Shown: piece after piece, positions 15,712 to 24,551 of the stretch | Layout of the letters: every line of letters starts with the position of its first letter | How positions within the stretch are numbered: the stretch's first letter is position 1 | Assembly: GCA_021732995.1 (NCBI GenBank) | Contig: JAKFWA010000054.1 | Coordinates: 124,001-188,000 of the forward strand | Source of the DNA: Planctomycetaceae bacterium | GTDB taxonomy: Bacteria; Planctomycetota; Planctomycetia; Planctomycetales; Planctomycetaceae | Length of the DNA: 64,000 nucleotides | Direction: 5' to 3' | Notes under the pieces: model-generated | Database searches by the model: none | The model's input: the letters and a program-made list of their open reading frames with translations, nothing else | What the model was told of the DNA's origin: nothing | Position numbers and translations under genes: made by a program

Positions 15712-15897
15712 GTTTCACTTCCCAGAATAAGGCCGCCGCAAGAATGCTCAACGCGTTGATTAAGACCAGTGTGGTGGATCTGACGATTCCCGTTGAAACA
15801 GATCGCCACCGAGAACACAGTGAAGCAGATTTTAGAAGCCGCTTCTCCGTGTCCCGGGTGCCTCCGTCTTGCTGCTATTAGTCAGAGCTTCGCGAAG

Positions 15898-17922
15898 CTA
15901 CTTCAGCTCCTTGATCCGGATGCGGCGGTATTCCATTTGGCCGCGGTCGGCTTCGAGGCCGATGGGGCCTGTGGGTGGGAGTTCGTTCGGGAACTTCAGT
16001 TCTTCGCCGTTGCAGGTGCAGGTGGCGACTTTGCCTTTCACGATGACCTCAATCTCGTTCCAGTCCTGCGGCTTGTAGTTCTTCAACTCTTTGTAGGGAC
16101 CTGCGACGAGGTAATCTCGGCACTGAAGTTGAGGCTTGCGCAGGAAGATGCCGCTGTCGGCGTTGACTCCGGCGCGGAACTCCAACTTCAGGTGGAAGTC
16201 GTGAGGGAACTCACGCGTGGTCCAGAGTTGAGCCAGACCCTTGCCGGGATTGACCACGATGCGTCCATCGCGAGCCGTGTAGCGAGCGTCGCTGGCGTTG
16301 GTCATACCGGCGAACTCGGGGCCGTTGGCATAGTGCCAACCAGTCAGGTCTTTGAGATTCAGCAGCAGTTCGAAGCCTTCTTCCAGCACAAAGGCTCCGT
16401 CAGTCTGGAAGGGAGATGCCGGCAAACCGTCCTTGTTCCACAAGCTGCCTTCCGGCACGTTGGACCAACCATAACGAACCGTTTTGGGGCTGCTCACAGC
16501 ATCGCTGCTGGCGACGATGGTGTCACCGACGATCTCGGCTTTGGCCTCGACGAACTTGCCATCGGCGCCGGCAATCGTGAAGCCCTTGAGTGCTCCTTCC
16601 TTCGCCACGAGACCGCCGCCGACATGCTTGAAGTGCAATGTGGCCTTATTACCGCTGACGCTCATGGCGTCGTAGTCCGGACCGGAGTATTCGATCTTCT
16701 CACCGTATGCGAGTGCTCGCGCACCGAGCGCCAGTCGCTGGCCAATCGGCTGCTTGTCTTTGGGATGGATGTCGGAGGGATGGCCGATGTCGATGGTGAC
16801 GGCCATCGCGGTGTTTTGAGTGGTCTGAACTGTGATCCGCTGAGCTTCACGCACTTCCGGAGACATGCCGTTGTGGGGAGTGATCTGCACGAACAGGAAC
16901 GGGAAATCTCCCTGTCCCCACACCTTGCGCCAGGCGGTGATCAGAGCCGGGAACAGAGTTTGATATTCCTTACCGCGGCTGGAGTTTGATTCGCCCTGAT
17001 ACCAGATAGCTCCACGAATGCCGTACGGGGCCAGTGGTGCGATCGAACCGTTGTAGAGGCCAAACGGGCGATTGTTGTTCGTGGCGGGATCGCCAGGGCC
17101 AGTGGGCTTGCGAGGTTCTGGCTTCTTGTCGGCCTTGGCCTTCGCGACGGCGGCTTCCCACTTCTTGATTTCGTCGGCTTCGATCTTCTTCCAGGCGGCG
17201 AGTTGATCAGGATAAGCCTCCAGCTTCTTGGCTTGCTGATCGAGCAATGTCTTCAACGTGGGGTTTGCTTCGAGGTCGCCCTTCGGTGTCCAGGCTTCGG
17301 CCACCGTGCCACCGACAGCGGACTTGATCAGCCCGACGGGCACACCGAGCTTCGCTCGCAGTTCTTTGCCGAAGAAGTACGCGACAGCCGAGAAGCCGGT
17401 CGCGCTTTGAGCGGAATCCACCGCCCACGCTCCGCCGATGGATTCCTGCGGAGTGTCGACGGCGCGAGCGTGAGCGTTGAACAACCGGAGTTGATTGTCC
17501 CCGGCAGCCGCGATCGCTGCGTCTCCACCGATGGCGCCCTTCAAAGCGAAGCCCATGTTCGACTGGCCGCTGCAGAGCCAGACTTCTCCGACGAGCACGT
17601 CCTTGATCGCGGCTGTTTCAGAACCCGCTTCAGCCTTAACGGTCAGCGTGCGGCTCTCAGGTGAGGCCGTCAGCGGGTCGAGTTTCACGGACCACTTGCC
17701 GTCTTTGTCCGCGATCGCAGGCTTCTCCTGACCGGCAAACTGGACCACCAGTTTCGCTCCGGGTTCGGCCTTGCCCCAAACCGGCACGGGGATATCTCGC
17801 TGCAGGACCGCATGATCGCTGAAGACGCTGCTGAGTGTCAGTTTCTCAGCGGCGTTCAAGGAACTGGAGAGCAGCAACAGAGTCGCTAAGGCGCGCACCG
17901 TTGCTCGAAGATGAAGTTTCAT
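15898..17922 (-). CDS. Sialate O-acetylesterase-like SGNH hydrolase fused to a DUF1080 (3-keto-disaccharide hydrolase) domain
   Basis: A 674-residue exported fusion enzyme. After a signal peptide (1-25) comes a sialate 9-O-acetylesterase-type SGNH domain (about 25-470): GQSNMGF carries the nucleophile serine, YQGESNSS is the conserved second block, and HPSDIHPKDK near residue 400 supplies the catalytic Asp and His. The C-terminal 190 residues form a DUF1080 jelly roll (LTGWHYANG, GIFLRKP, NEIEVIVKG), a concanavalin-like domain now linked to 3-keto-disaccharide hydrolysis. The combination suggests deacetylation and cleavage of complex glycans outside the cytoplasm. The start is the ATG that begins the signal peptide. 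The 186 bases downstream hold no recognisable feature. Confidence 0.9.
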   Translation of the reverse strand: MKLHLRATVRALATLLLLSSSLNAAEKLTLSSVFSDHAVLQRDIPVPVWGKAEPGAKLVVQFAGQEKPAIADKDGKWSVKLDPLTASPESRTLTVKAEAGSETAAIKDVLVGEVWLCSGQSNMGFALKGAIGGDAAIAAAGDNQLRLFNAHARAVDTPQESIGGAWAVDSAQSATGFSAVAYFFGKELRAKLGVPVGLIKSAVGGTVAEAWTPKGDLEANPTLKTLLDQQAKKLEAYPDQLAAWKKIEADEIKKWEAAVAKAKADKKPEPRKPTGPGDPATNNNRPFGLYNGSIAPLAPYGIRGAIWYQGESNSSRGKEYQTLFPALITAWRKVWGQGDFPFLFVQITPHNGMSPEVREAQRITVQTTQNTAMAVTIDIGHPSDIHPKDKQPIGQRLALGARALAYGEKIEYSGPDYDAMSVSGNKATLHFKHVGGGLVAKEGALKGFTIAGADGKFVEAKAEIVGDTIVASSDAVSSPKTVRYGWSNVPEGSLWNKDGLPASPFQTDGAFVLEEGFELLLNLKDLTGWHYANGPEFAGMTNASDARYTARDGRIVVNPGKGLAQLWTTREFPHDFHLKLEFRAGVNADSGIFLRKPQLQCRDYLVAGPYKELKNYKPQDWNEIEVIVKGKVATCTCNGEELKFPNELPPTGPIGLEADRGQMEYRRIRIKELK

Positions 17923-18091
17923 GGGCGTGTGACCTCCAATCGCGAAATCGTCCGCTGGGGGGAAAGCGCGGAGTTGCCAGCGGGAGGGCAGACTCCGAAA
18001 GAGTGGCGGCGAGTGTAGACCGCGAAGTTCGAGCACGCACCGCAGCCGCAGGTGTCACGCCCAGTACGTCGAAGGAGCGTCACTCATGAAC

Positions 18092-18868
18092 TCAGCCGAT
18101 GGCTGCGGAGTTGGTCCGCTCGGAGTTGCGGCGTTCCATGTCAGCGAATGTGTTCCAACACTCATCGGGTGTCAGGGCGGCCAGCGATCGCGCGAAGATG
18201 ATTTGAACGCAGGCCGCGATCGTGAATGCTGCTGCAAAGAGCCATGCGTATTGTCCGGTGACAATTGCTACGAAAACAAGTGGTCCACCAACGACAAACA
18301 CGTGCAGGAAAGGTGGTCCACACCAACCGAGAAAGTCATTCTGCTTCTGCGAGCAAACACGATCCCAGTTGTTGGCTCTGCGAGACGTGTGCAGGCTGGG
18401 GTCAAGCCACGCATGAATGCGGTGCTGGGAAAGAGCCGAGCAGCCAATCGTCATCAGCAGGAAGCCCAGCACCCATCCAATCGGCAGGATCACGGTGCCC
18501 ATCATGAGCATTTGCCGCGCTTGCGGGTCTTGAACTCCTTGCTGTGTGAAGTTGGCGACGACGGCGCCGAGCAACGAAATCAAGGTGCCACCCAAAGCCA
18601 TCAAGAAGCAGCCATGCGCTGCGAGCACCCAGCTCAGGCTCTTGCCACGTTCAGGAATTGGATCGGAACGCAGCCATTGAGCCGTCAGGAAATCATTCCA
18701 ACCAAACTTGATGCAGACGATGAAGAGACCCACCCACAGCGGTGTTCCGAGTTCCAGGGCGATGACGCCGACGACCGGAAAGACCCAGGCCACGAAGTCC
18801 GACCAACGCTTGGCGGACTGTTGAGCTTGCGTGTCCTCGATCTCAAATACTGCGTCACCGGTTGTCAT
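18092..18868 (-). CDS. Multi-pass membrane protein of unknown function
   Basis: A 258-residue protein with about five to six hydrophobic helices (around residues 25-50, 82-110, 125-155, 190-230) and a cytosolic N-terminus. No motif of a known transporter or enzyme was recognised; YIP1-like or DUF-type integral proteins look similar. The ATG at 18868 (MTTGDAVF) is preferred to one five codons upstream. It is followed after 169 bases by the sialate esterase gene and diverges from the cyclase gene; an open frame on the opposite strand over the same DNA lacks protein-like composition. Confidence 0.6.
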   Translation of the reverse strand: MTTGDAVFEIEDTQAQQSAKRWSDFVAWVFPVVGVIALELGTPLWVGLFIVCIKFGWNDFLTAQWLRSDPIPERGKSLSWVLAAHGCFLMALGGTLISLLGAVVANFTQQGVQDPQARQMLMMGTVILPIGWVLGFLLMTIGCSALSQHRIHAWLDPSLHTSRRANNWDRVCSQKQNDFLGWCGPPFLHVFVVGGPLVFVAIVTGQYAWLFAAAFTIAACVQIIFARSLAALTPDECWNTFADMERRNSERTNSAAIG

Positions 18869-19073
18869 GGCTTTCCACAGCACGGTTGCAGGGAAGATGC
18901 ATCACCGGAGACATGCTAACCAAGCCGTGCGGTCTTCCCTAATCCAATTTTGGAGATGATTTCGCGGTTGATGAACACTGGATTGATAACGCCCGCGAGC
19001 CAGCTAACGTGCTCGCTCATGCGTGTGCTTGCGATCGATCCGGTTCCTCATGACGCTCTGGGAGAATGCTGCG

Positions 19074-20780
19074 ATGGTCCTGAAGAAGCTGCTCGCTGCG
19101 GGGCTTGTTGCCGGTGTGTGTGGTTCCGCGCAAGCTCAGGTTTCACCCGGGCATGTCAAAGATCTGTCGCTGCTGGTCGCTCCGGACATGCCTTGCGTGT
19201 GGCCGGTGGGCATGACTCCGATCGCCGTGATTCCCACCAAAACATTCGGATTGAGTCCAGTGCATCGCGATTTGATTGTCATCGATGAGCACACGGGAAC
19301 TCAGTGGGACGCGCCGGCACACTTCGTTCCACCACCGGGTTCTGGAGCGGATGGTGCTGGACCGAACGGGCTCATCACCAACGAAAAAGTGCCCGCCTGG
19401 CAGTTCTGCGGCGAGGCGTGCGTGATCGACATCACCAAACATTGCGATGAGGCTCGTGACGGCAGCAGTTTCTTGATTGGGCCGGACATTGTGAAAGCTT
19501 GGGAAGAGAAACATCGTTCGCTCAAGTTTGGGGACGTCGTACTGTTCCGTAGTGATTACAGCGACCGCTACTACAAGCCCTTCCCGGCTGGTGAGCGATT
19601 CGTTGCGTCTGCATTGCGGAAGGATACTGCAGGTTGGCCGGCGCCCACTCCAGAGACGATGGCGTATCTCGCGAGCAAGGGTGTCATGACCTTGGGGCTC
19701 GACGGTGCCAGCATGGGGCCGCTGCCTGATCTGGCTGTAGCCACTCATCAAGCCGGTGGCCAACGCGGCATGATCTGGACTGAATGCGCGACGAACCTGG
19801 GATCACTGCCGACAACGGGATCCTTCTACGCACTGCTGGCTGCGAAGCATGCGGGTGGATCGGGCGGCGAATGTCGGTGCATCGCGATTACCGAACCATC
19901 GCTGGCGCCGAAGCTCATTGCCGCCGCTCGCAAGAAGCAGGTGGTCGATCTATCGGTCACACTGCACGAGGACTATCCCATCACGTGGCCGGGCTATGGT
20001 CCCGGCGAGGAAGCCAGCCGATACGTTTCGAAGACCTTGAACGCCTTCAGCAAAGCGCGCGGGCCGTACTTTGCGATGACTCATCTGCTGGACAGCCAGG
20101 TGGGAACCCACGTCGTGCTACCGAGCTTTTCGCGACCGGATGAAGAATTCCGTGCCGAGAACTACAGCGACGCCGTTCAAGCTTCTCTGAAGAAGTTCGA
20201 AGGTAAGTTCGGGCCGCTGGGACGAGCGACCATCACCATCGATCAGGCAGGGCTCGATCAGACACTGGGGCGGACTCACGTGATCGACGTCCGCAGTCTG
20301 GTCGGTTCCACCAAGGCGACCGAATGGCCAGCGTCACCGCAGATCACGGTCGAGTTCCTGAAGCAGCATGAGGCTAAGCATCCGATTCGGCCGAGTGAGG
20401 TTGTGGTCTTCTACTCGGGTTATTCGGACAAGCATTTCAAGTCGCTGCCTGCTGCGCCTGAGCTAGATTCGATGTTTGCGGCTCCGTTGGCCGGCAAGTC
20501 GGAAGGTTGGCCGGCGGTGACTCCTGAGGCCGTTTCTTACCTTGCCGACAAGGGCATTCGTTGCATTGGAACTGATGGTCCGACGCTGGGCGGAGTTGGT
20601 CGCGAACAGGCTCTCTTCAGCACCTGGATGGCCGCAGCACGCGGCATGTTCGTGGTGGAGTACCTGACGAACGTCGGCGCGATTGCGGACAAGCCGTCGT
20701 TCTTCCTGTTCGCTCCGATCAAGATCAAAGGCACCCGCGGCGGGTACGGCCGAGCGTTGGCGGTCCTATTGGACCAATAG
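19074..20780 (+). CDS. Exported tandem cyclase-family protein with a degenerate second domain
   Basis: A 568-residue secreted protein with a signal peptide (1-22) and two consecutive cyclase (PF04199, kynurenine-formamidase-like) domains, about 25-285 and 295-555. Both repeat the same landmarks (DLSLLVAPDMP / DLSVTLHEDYP, VVLFRSDYSDRYYK / VVVFYSGYSDKHFK, GLDGASMGP / GTDGPTLGG). The metal signature HxGTHxDxPxHF is present in domain 1 as HTGTQWDAPAHF but reduced in domain 2 to VGTHVVLPSF (residues about 343-352), which lacks the Asp and His ligands. Domain 1 is therefore the likely zinc- or manganese-dependent hydrolase and domain 2 structural. The ATG at 19074 starts the signal peptide. The gene ends inside a 9-bp repeat array. 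Substrate unknown. Confidence 0.88.
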   Translation: MVLKKLLAAGLVAGVCGSAQAQVSPGHVKDLSLLVAPDMPCVWPVGMTPIAVIPTKTFGLSPVHRDLIVIDEHTGTQWDAPAHFVPPPGSGADGAGPNGLITNEKVPAWQFCGEACVIDITKHCDEARDGSSFLIGPDIVKAWEEKHRSLKFGDVVLFRSDYSDRYYKPFPAGERFVASALRKDTAGWPAPTPETMAYLASKGVMTLGLDGASMGPLPDLAVATHQAGGQRGMIWTECATNLGSLPTTGSFYALLAAKHAGGSGGECRCIAITEPSLAPKLIAAARKKQVVDLSVTLHEDYPITWPGYGPGEEASRYVSKTLNAFSKARGPYFAMTHLLDSQVGTHVVLPSFSRPDEEFRAENYSDAVQASLKKFEGKFGPLGRATITIDQAGLDQTLGRTHVIDVRSLVGSTKATEWPASPQITVEFLKQHEAKHPIRPSEVVVFYSGYSDKHFKSLPAAPELDSMFAAPLAGKSEGWPAVTPEAVSYLADKGIRCIGTDGPTLGGVGREQALFSTWMAAARGMFVVEYLTNVGAIADKPSFFLFAPIKIKGTRGGYGRALAVLLDQ

Positions 20781-20819
20781 GACTTATTGGACCCATAAGA
20801 CCTCTAGGACCAGTAAGAC
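20766..20819. repeat. Array of six degenerate 9-bp units
   Basis: Six consecutive 9-base units with consensus close to NNATNGGAC run from 20766 to 20819 (CTATTGGAC, CAATAGGAC, TTATTGGAC, CCATAAGAC, CTCTAGGAC, CAGTAAGAC). The stop codon of the cyclase gene (20778-20780) is inside unit 2, so the array forms the last codons and the 3' untranslated region. The GAC at each unit end is invariant. Confidence 0.85.
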
Positions 20820-20941
20820 GCCTTACAACCTGATCGTGGAGCTGAATTTGACCACTCTTTCTCCGTTGTTTTCTGGTAGCATCTGTGGTCTGTGACGTTC
20901 CTGAGTGACGCCGCGTCCTGCGGTACAGAGCGGGCAGTTTT

Positions 20942-22291
20942 ATGATTGATGTTGGTTCATTTCGGGCCCAGTCGTGTCGAGGCCTTTCGCGTCGGTCGTT
21001 TTTGCGACTCGGCGCCGCGGTTCCTGCGGCTTTGGGCGCGACCGGCTTGCTGGCACCACAACAGACAGCGTTGGCGAACGCGAAGGCGCGGGCGAAGTCG
21101 ACGATACTGGTGTGGTTATGGGGGGCTCCGTCGCACGTCGATACGCTGGATCCAAAACCGGACGCACTGGCTCAGTATCGAGGTCCGTTCGCTCCGATCG
21201 CCACCAAGACGCCCGGCGTGTTCTATTCCGAGCTGCTGCCGAAGCTTGCTCAGCGCAGCGATCGCTACACGCTCGTGCGCAGCAATGTGTCCACGATGCC
21301 GGGTCACCCTGATGCCGGCACGCTGGGCCTGACGGGTTTTCCGGAGAAGCCCGAACCCGTGCAGCCGAATTTTGGTTCGATCATCGCGAAGCACCGCGGA
21401 CATCATGGTTCGCTGCCGCCGTTCGTGATGGTGGGGACCGGTATTCCGCGTGACGTGGTGCGGAAGGTGGATGGCTACGGTGGCGGAACGCTCGGCAAAC
21501 TGTGGGATCCGTTTCCGGTCAGTTGTTCAGACACCGGTCAGGTCAGCATCCCCGCTCTGCAACTGCTGGATGGCCTGAACCCGAACCGCATTGCTGACCG
21601 CAAGTCTCTATTGGGTCAGGTTGATGCTGCGGAGCGGCAACTCAAGCAAGCTGGGTTTGAAGACTGGAACCGCCAATACCAGCAGGCGTATGGCTTGCTG
21701 ACGAATGCGCAGGCGCGAGCAGCCTTTGATCTCACCCAAGAACTCGAAGGCACGCGCGATGAGTACGGTCAAACGACCTTCGGTCAGAGCTGCCTGATGG
21801 CACGGCGGTTGGTTGAGGCACGAGTCCCGTACGTGCAGGTCAACTGGAGCGAGTACGTCGAATCGATCACACCGAACTGCGACTTCGGCTGGGACACTCA
21901 CATCTATAACTTTGAAATGCTGCAGGACACTCACTGTCCGATCTTCGATCGAGCGTTCTCGGCACTGCTGGATGATCTGGAACGGCGCGGCTTGCTGGAT
22001 ACGACCTTGGTTGTGGCGATGGGCGAGTTCGGTCGCACGCCGCGCATCAACTCGCGAGCAGCTCGAGATCACTGGCCGCAGTGCTATTTTTCAATTTGGG
22101 CAGGAGCTGGTTTGCCGCGCGGTCGAGTGATCGGGCAAAGCGACAAGTACGGCGAGAACCCGGTGACGGATCCAATTACTCCGTTGATGGTCGGAACGAC
22201 CATGTGCGAACTCGCGGGACTGGATACTCAAGCTCGAGCCGAGCTCAATGTCCTGAACGGCGGTCGCGTGATTCATGAGTTGATGAGTTAG
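20942..22291 (+). CDS. DUF1501 family protein, Tat-exported, sulfatase/phosphatase-like fold
   Basis: A 449-residue member of the DUF1501 family, abundant in planctomycetes and related to the alkaline phosphatase/sulfatase superfamily. The N-terminus has the twin-arginine motif RRSFLRLGAA and a long hydrophobic segment, so it is probably exported folded. Typical landmarks are WLWGAPSHVDTLDPKP, HPDAGTLGLTG, DFGWDTH and GEFGRTPRIN followed by DHWPQCYF. In planctomycetes these genes commonly pair with DUF1549/cytochrome genes; here no partner is adjacent. The substrate is unknown. The ATG at 20942 is the only start that keeps the Tat motif near the N-terminus. Confidence 0.93.
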   Translation: MIDVGSFRAQSCRGLSRRSFLRLGAAVPAALGATGLLAPQQTALANAKARAKSTILVWLWGAPSHVDTLDPKPDALAQYRGPFAPIATKTPGVFYSELLPKLAQRSDRYTLVRSNVSTMPGHPDAGTLGLTGFPEKPEPVQPNFGSIIAKHRGHHGSLPPFVMVGTGIPRDVVRKVDGYGGGTLGKLWDPFPVSCSDTGQVSIPALQLLDGLNPNRIADRKSLLGQVDAAERQLKQAGFEDWNRQYQQAYGLLTNAQARAAFDLTQELEGTRDEYGQTTFGQSCLMARRLVEARVPYVQVNWSEYVESITPNCDFGWDTHIYNFEMLQDTHCPIFDRAFSALLDDLERRGLLDTTLVVAMGEFGRTPRINSRAARDHWPQCYFSIWAGAGLPRGRVIGQSDKYGENPVTDPITPLMVGTTMCELAGLDTQARAELNVLNGGRVIHELMS

Positions 22292-22306
22292 TGGTTCATC
22301 AGGCTT

Positions 22307-22353
22307 GCAGGTCGGACAATCCTGTCTGACAGCCGGGCCATTGTCCGGCCCGC
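22307..22353. repeat. Intergenic palindrome GGTCGGACAAT type, copy 1
   Basis: Arms 22310-22320 (GGTCGGACAAT) and 22340-22350 (ATTGTCCGGCC) pair with one G-T wobble around an inner region that contains TGTCTGAC. The second copy at 23313 is very similar (GGTCGGACAATCCTGTC is shared), so this is a dispersed repeat rather than a chance terminator. Confidence 0.75.
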
Positions 22354-22418
22354 TTGTCATTTCAGTTCGGATGGCCCACCACGTCCAGGTTTGTCTCACT
22401 CGAACGAACGGTTCGACG

Positions 22419-23294
22419 ATGCGATATGCAGTTGGCGCGATTGCGATTTCTCTGGTGTTGAGCGGCGCGGCTGCGAGCAACGCTGACGAACCTCGCAGGC
22501 TTACGATTGATGGGCATGTGAAGCGCGATCCCGTCTTCGCGAAGGCCGACGGTTCTGAGTTGATCTTCACCATGCTGGAGAAGCCGACGCAGTTGCGGCT
22601 CATGAAGTTGAACCTCAAGACTCAGCAGGTGGCGGCGGTGCATCCCGAGGAGACTCGGTCGGAGTTTGAAGCGACGGTTTCTGCCGATGGCCGGTACCTC
22701 GCGTTTGTGCAGAATCGAGGGAACCTCAGCCTGGCGCTGGTGATCAAGGATCTGGCTGAGAACAAGCAGGCTGATATTCCGCCGCAGGGTGGTTTCTCTG
22801 GTATGCACTGCCCGGCGATTGCTCCCGACCTGTCGCGAGTGATCTACAGTTACCCCGAGGACGGACGGCAGCATCTGTTTGAATGCAACTTGCGAGCAGA
22901 ACAGCGTCGGCGATTGGTCGACTCTGAGGGCGTCAACAACTGGCCCCACTTTGCCGCAGATGGGAGTCGAGTTGTGTTCGGTTCTTCACGGGATGATGAC
23001 TACGAGATTTATGTCATGCGCCCGGACGGCACGGATGCTCGGCGACTGACGCACAGCCCGGGTCAGGATATCCGCCCGAAGTTCTCGCCAGACGGCAAGC
23101 GGATTGCGTTCACAAGCAACCGCGACGGCAACTACGAGATCTACCTGATGCAGGCCGATGGTTCGGGCGTGCAACGGCTGACAAACAACCCTGAGCAGGA
23201 TGACTGCGCGTGCTGGCACCCAGATGGACGAAGTTTGATTGTCGTCAGCGAACGCAAGGGTCGGCACGATCTCTATCAGATCGCCGTGCCGTGA
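22419..23294 (+). CDS. Exported TolB-like beta-propeller (PD40/WD40-like) protein
   Basis: A 291-residue protein with a signal peptide (1-22, ending SNADEP) and five or six propeller blades. The clearest PD40 repeats are VVFGSSRDDDYEIYVMRPDG, IAFTSNRDGNYEIYLMQADG and the preceding/following SPDGKRI and HPDGRSL strands. TolB-type propellers bind partner proteins or peptides in the periplasm; this one has no Pal-binding N-terminal domain and no tol genes nearby, so it is not TolB itself. The start is the ATG that begins the signal peptide. It is flanked on both sides by copies of one palindromic repeat. Confidence 0.88.
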   Translation: MRYAVGAIAISLVLSGAAASNADEPRRLTIDGHVKRDPVFAKADGSELIFTMLEKPTQLRLMKLNLKTQQVAAVHPEETRSEFEATVSADGRYLAFVQNRGNLSLALVIKDLAENKQADIPPQGGFSGMHCPAIAPDLSRVIYSYPEDGRQHLFECNLRAEQRRRLVDSEGVNNWPHFAADGSRVVFGSSRDDDYEIYVMRPDGTDARRLTHSPGQDIRPKFSPDGKRIAFTSNRDGNYEIYLMQADGSGVQRLTNNPEQDDCACWHPDGRSLIVVSERKGRHDLYQIAVP

Positions 23295-23312
23295 ACTTCA
23301 CGACGCAGGTTT

Positions 23313-23360
23313 GTAGGTCGGACAATCCTGTCCGACGCCGGACAAGATTGTCCGGCCTAC
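23313..23360. repeat. Intergenic palindrome GGTCGGACAAT type, copy 2
   Basis: Arms 23313-23327 and 23346-23360 (GTAGGTCGGACAATC and GATTGTCCGGCCTAC) pair with a single G-T wobble, and the interior folds further (TGTCCG with CGGACA). It begins 18 bases after the propeller gene's stop and lies before the convergent epimerase gene. It is more complete than copy 1 at 22307. Confidence 0.85.
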
Positions 23361-23385
23361 TTGTTATTTCGGCTCGCATGGTCTT

Positions 23386-24393
23386 TTAGCGGCGAGCTAG
23401 TGCTCGAAGCTCAGGTTCCAGTCGTCGCAGGCCTTCTTCGACTGTCACTAATGGTTCGTAGCCGAAGTCGCGGCGCGCGGCGTCGATGCGGTAGCTATGT
23501 GATGAACTGAGCTGCGAGGCCAGGAAGCGGGTCATCGGCGGCTCGCTCTGCAGCTTAAGCGCGGAGTAGATCGACTCCAGCACCCCGCCGATTCGCGTGG
23601 CGGTTTGCGCGCTGATGCTGCGACGCACGGGCTTGAGCCCGGCCAGTTGCAGCAAAGTGTCGATCCAACCCCAGCAACTGACGGGTGTCGGCTCGTTGAT
23701 GAAGTAGGCTCGCCCGGCGTGTGGAGTCCCGATCTCCAGCTTGCTCGCAGCTTGCAAATGTGCGGACGCGACGTTCTCCACATAAGCCATCGAGATCTCG
23801 TTGGTGGCATCGCCGACTCGCACCAGACGACCCGATCGCGCGCGGCGAATCAATCGCGGAATGAGCTGGTTGTCGCGCGGTCCCCAAATGAGATGTGGCC
23901 TGAGGGCACAAGTCGCCAAGCCTTGAATGCCGTTCGCCGCCAGCACCGCTTGCTCGGCCAGCGCCTTCGTGTGGGGGTAGTGGCACGGGTACGTTTGCGG
24001 GTAAGGCAAAGACTCGTCTGCGTTGATATGGTCGTGCCCGTCGAATACGACGCTGGGGGAACTGGTGTAAATCAGCTTCCTCACGCCTTGCCGATGGCAG
24101 GCTTCAATCACGTTCTGAGTGCCCTGCGTGTTGATGCCATGAAACATTTCCCAGGAACCCCAGATGCCGGGCACGGCCGCGACATGGAAGACGGCCTGCA
24201 TATCGAGGCACGCAGCTTGCACCTGTTCGGCGTTTCGAATGTCTGCTTGATGAATCTCAACTCCGAGCTTGCGAAGCTGGGGGTAGTCACCACGACAAAG
24301 GACTCGGACCTTCCAACCTTCTGCCAGGAGTTGTTCGACAATGTAGAGCCCCAGGAATCCACCACCACCGGTAACGAGAGCTGTTCGTGTCAT
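23386..24393 (-). CDS. NAD-dependent epimerase/dehydratase, 3beta-HSD-like
   Basis: A 335-residue extended short-chain dehydrogenase. The nucleotide-binding glycines are in [10 protein letters not shown] (residues 8-17), the catalytic Tyr139-x-x-x-Lys143 is in YPHTKALAE, and the SSPSVVF strand supplies the catalytic Ser. The overall pattern ([28 protein letters not shown]) fits the 3-beta-hydroxysteroid dehydrogenase / HpnA-like branch that acts on sterols, hopanoids or sugar nucleotides. No hopanoid or lipid gene is next to it, so the substrate is open. ATG 24393 begins right at the Rossmann strand. It diverges from serC across 158 bases that must hold both promoters. Confidence 0.9.
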   Translation of the reverse strand: MTRTALVTGGGGFLGLYIVEQLLAEGWKVRVLCRGDYPQLRKLGVEIHQADIRNAEQVQAACLDMQAVFHVAAVPGIWGSWEMFHGINTQGTQNVIEACHRQGVRKLIYTSSPSVVFDGHDHINADESLPYPQTYPCHYPHTKALAEQAVLAANGIQGLATCALRPHLIWGPRDNQLIPRLIRRARSGRLVRVGDATNEISMAYVENVASAHLQAASKLEIGTPHAGRAYFINEPTPVSCWGWIDTLLQLAGLKPVRRSISAQTATRIGGVLESIYSALKLQSEPPMTRFLASQLSSSHSYRIDAARRDFGYEPLVTVEEGLRRLEPELRALARR

Positions 24394-24551
24394 AAAAGAA
24401 TCAATCGGATTGCCGACTCATTTCAAATCGGTGAGTGCTGTTGTGTTGGTCCGCTCGTTGACGGTCCGGCTGCGGCCCAATATATGCCGCTCGCGAAAAT
24501 CAGCGCAGCTTCGAAACTTACTTCTCTCGCTCGTGAGGAATTGTCGCCGTT

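Noticed and set aside
15793-16989. 398-codon plus-strand open frame opposite the sialate esterase/DUF1080 gene
   Set aside because: It is antisense to well-conserved catalytic and DUF1080 motifs and has no recognisable domain.
18086-18919. 277-codon plus-strand open frame opposite the membrane protein gene
   Set aside because: The minus-strand frame has clear membrane helices; the plus-strand product is a His/Gln/Arg-rich shadow.
22419-23294. TolB of the Tol-Pal system
   Set aside because: No N-terminal TolB domain and no tolQRA or pal genes nearby; only the propeller is shared.
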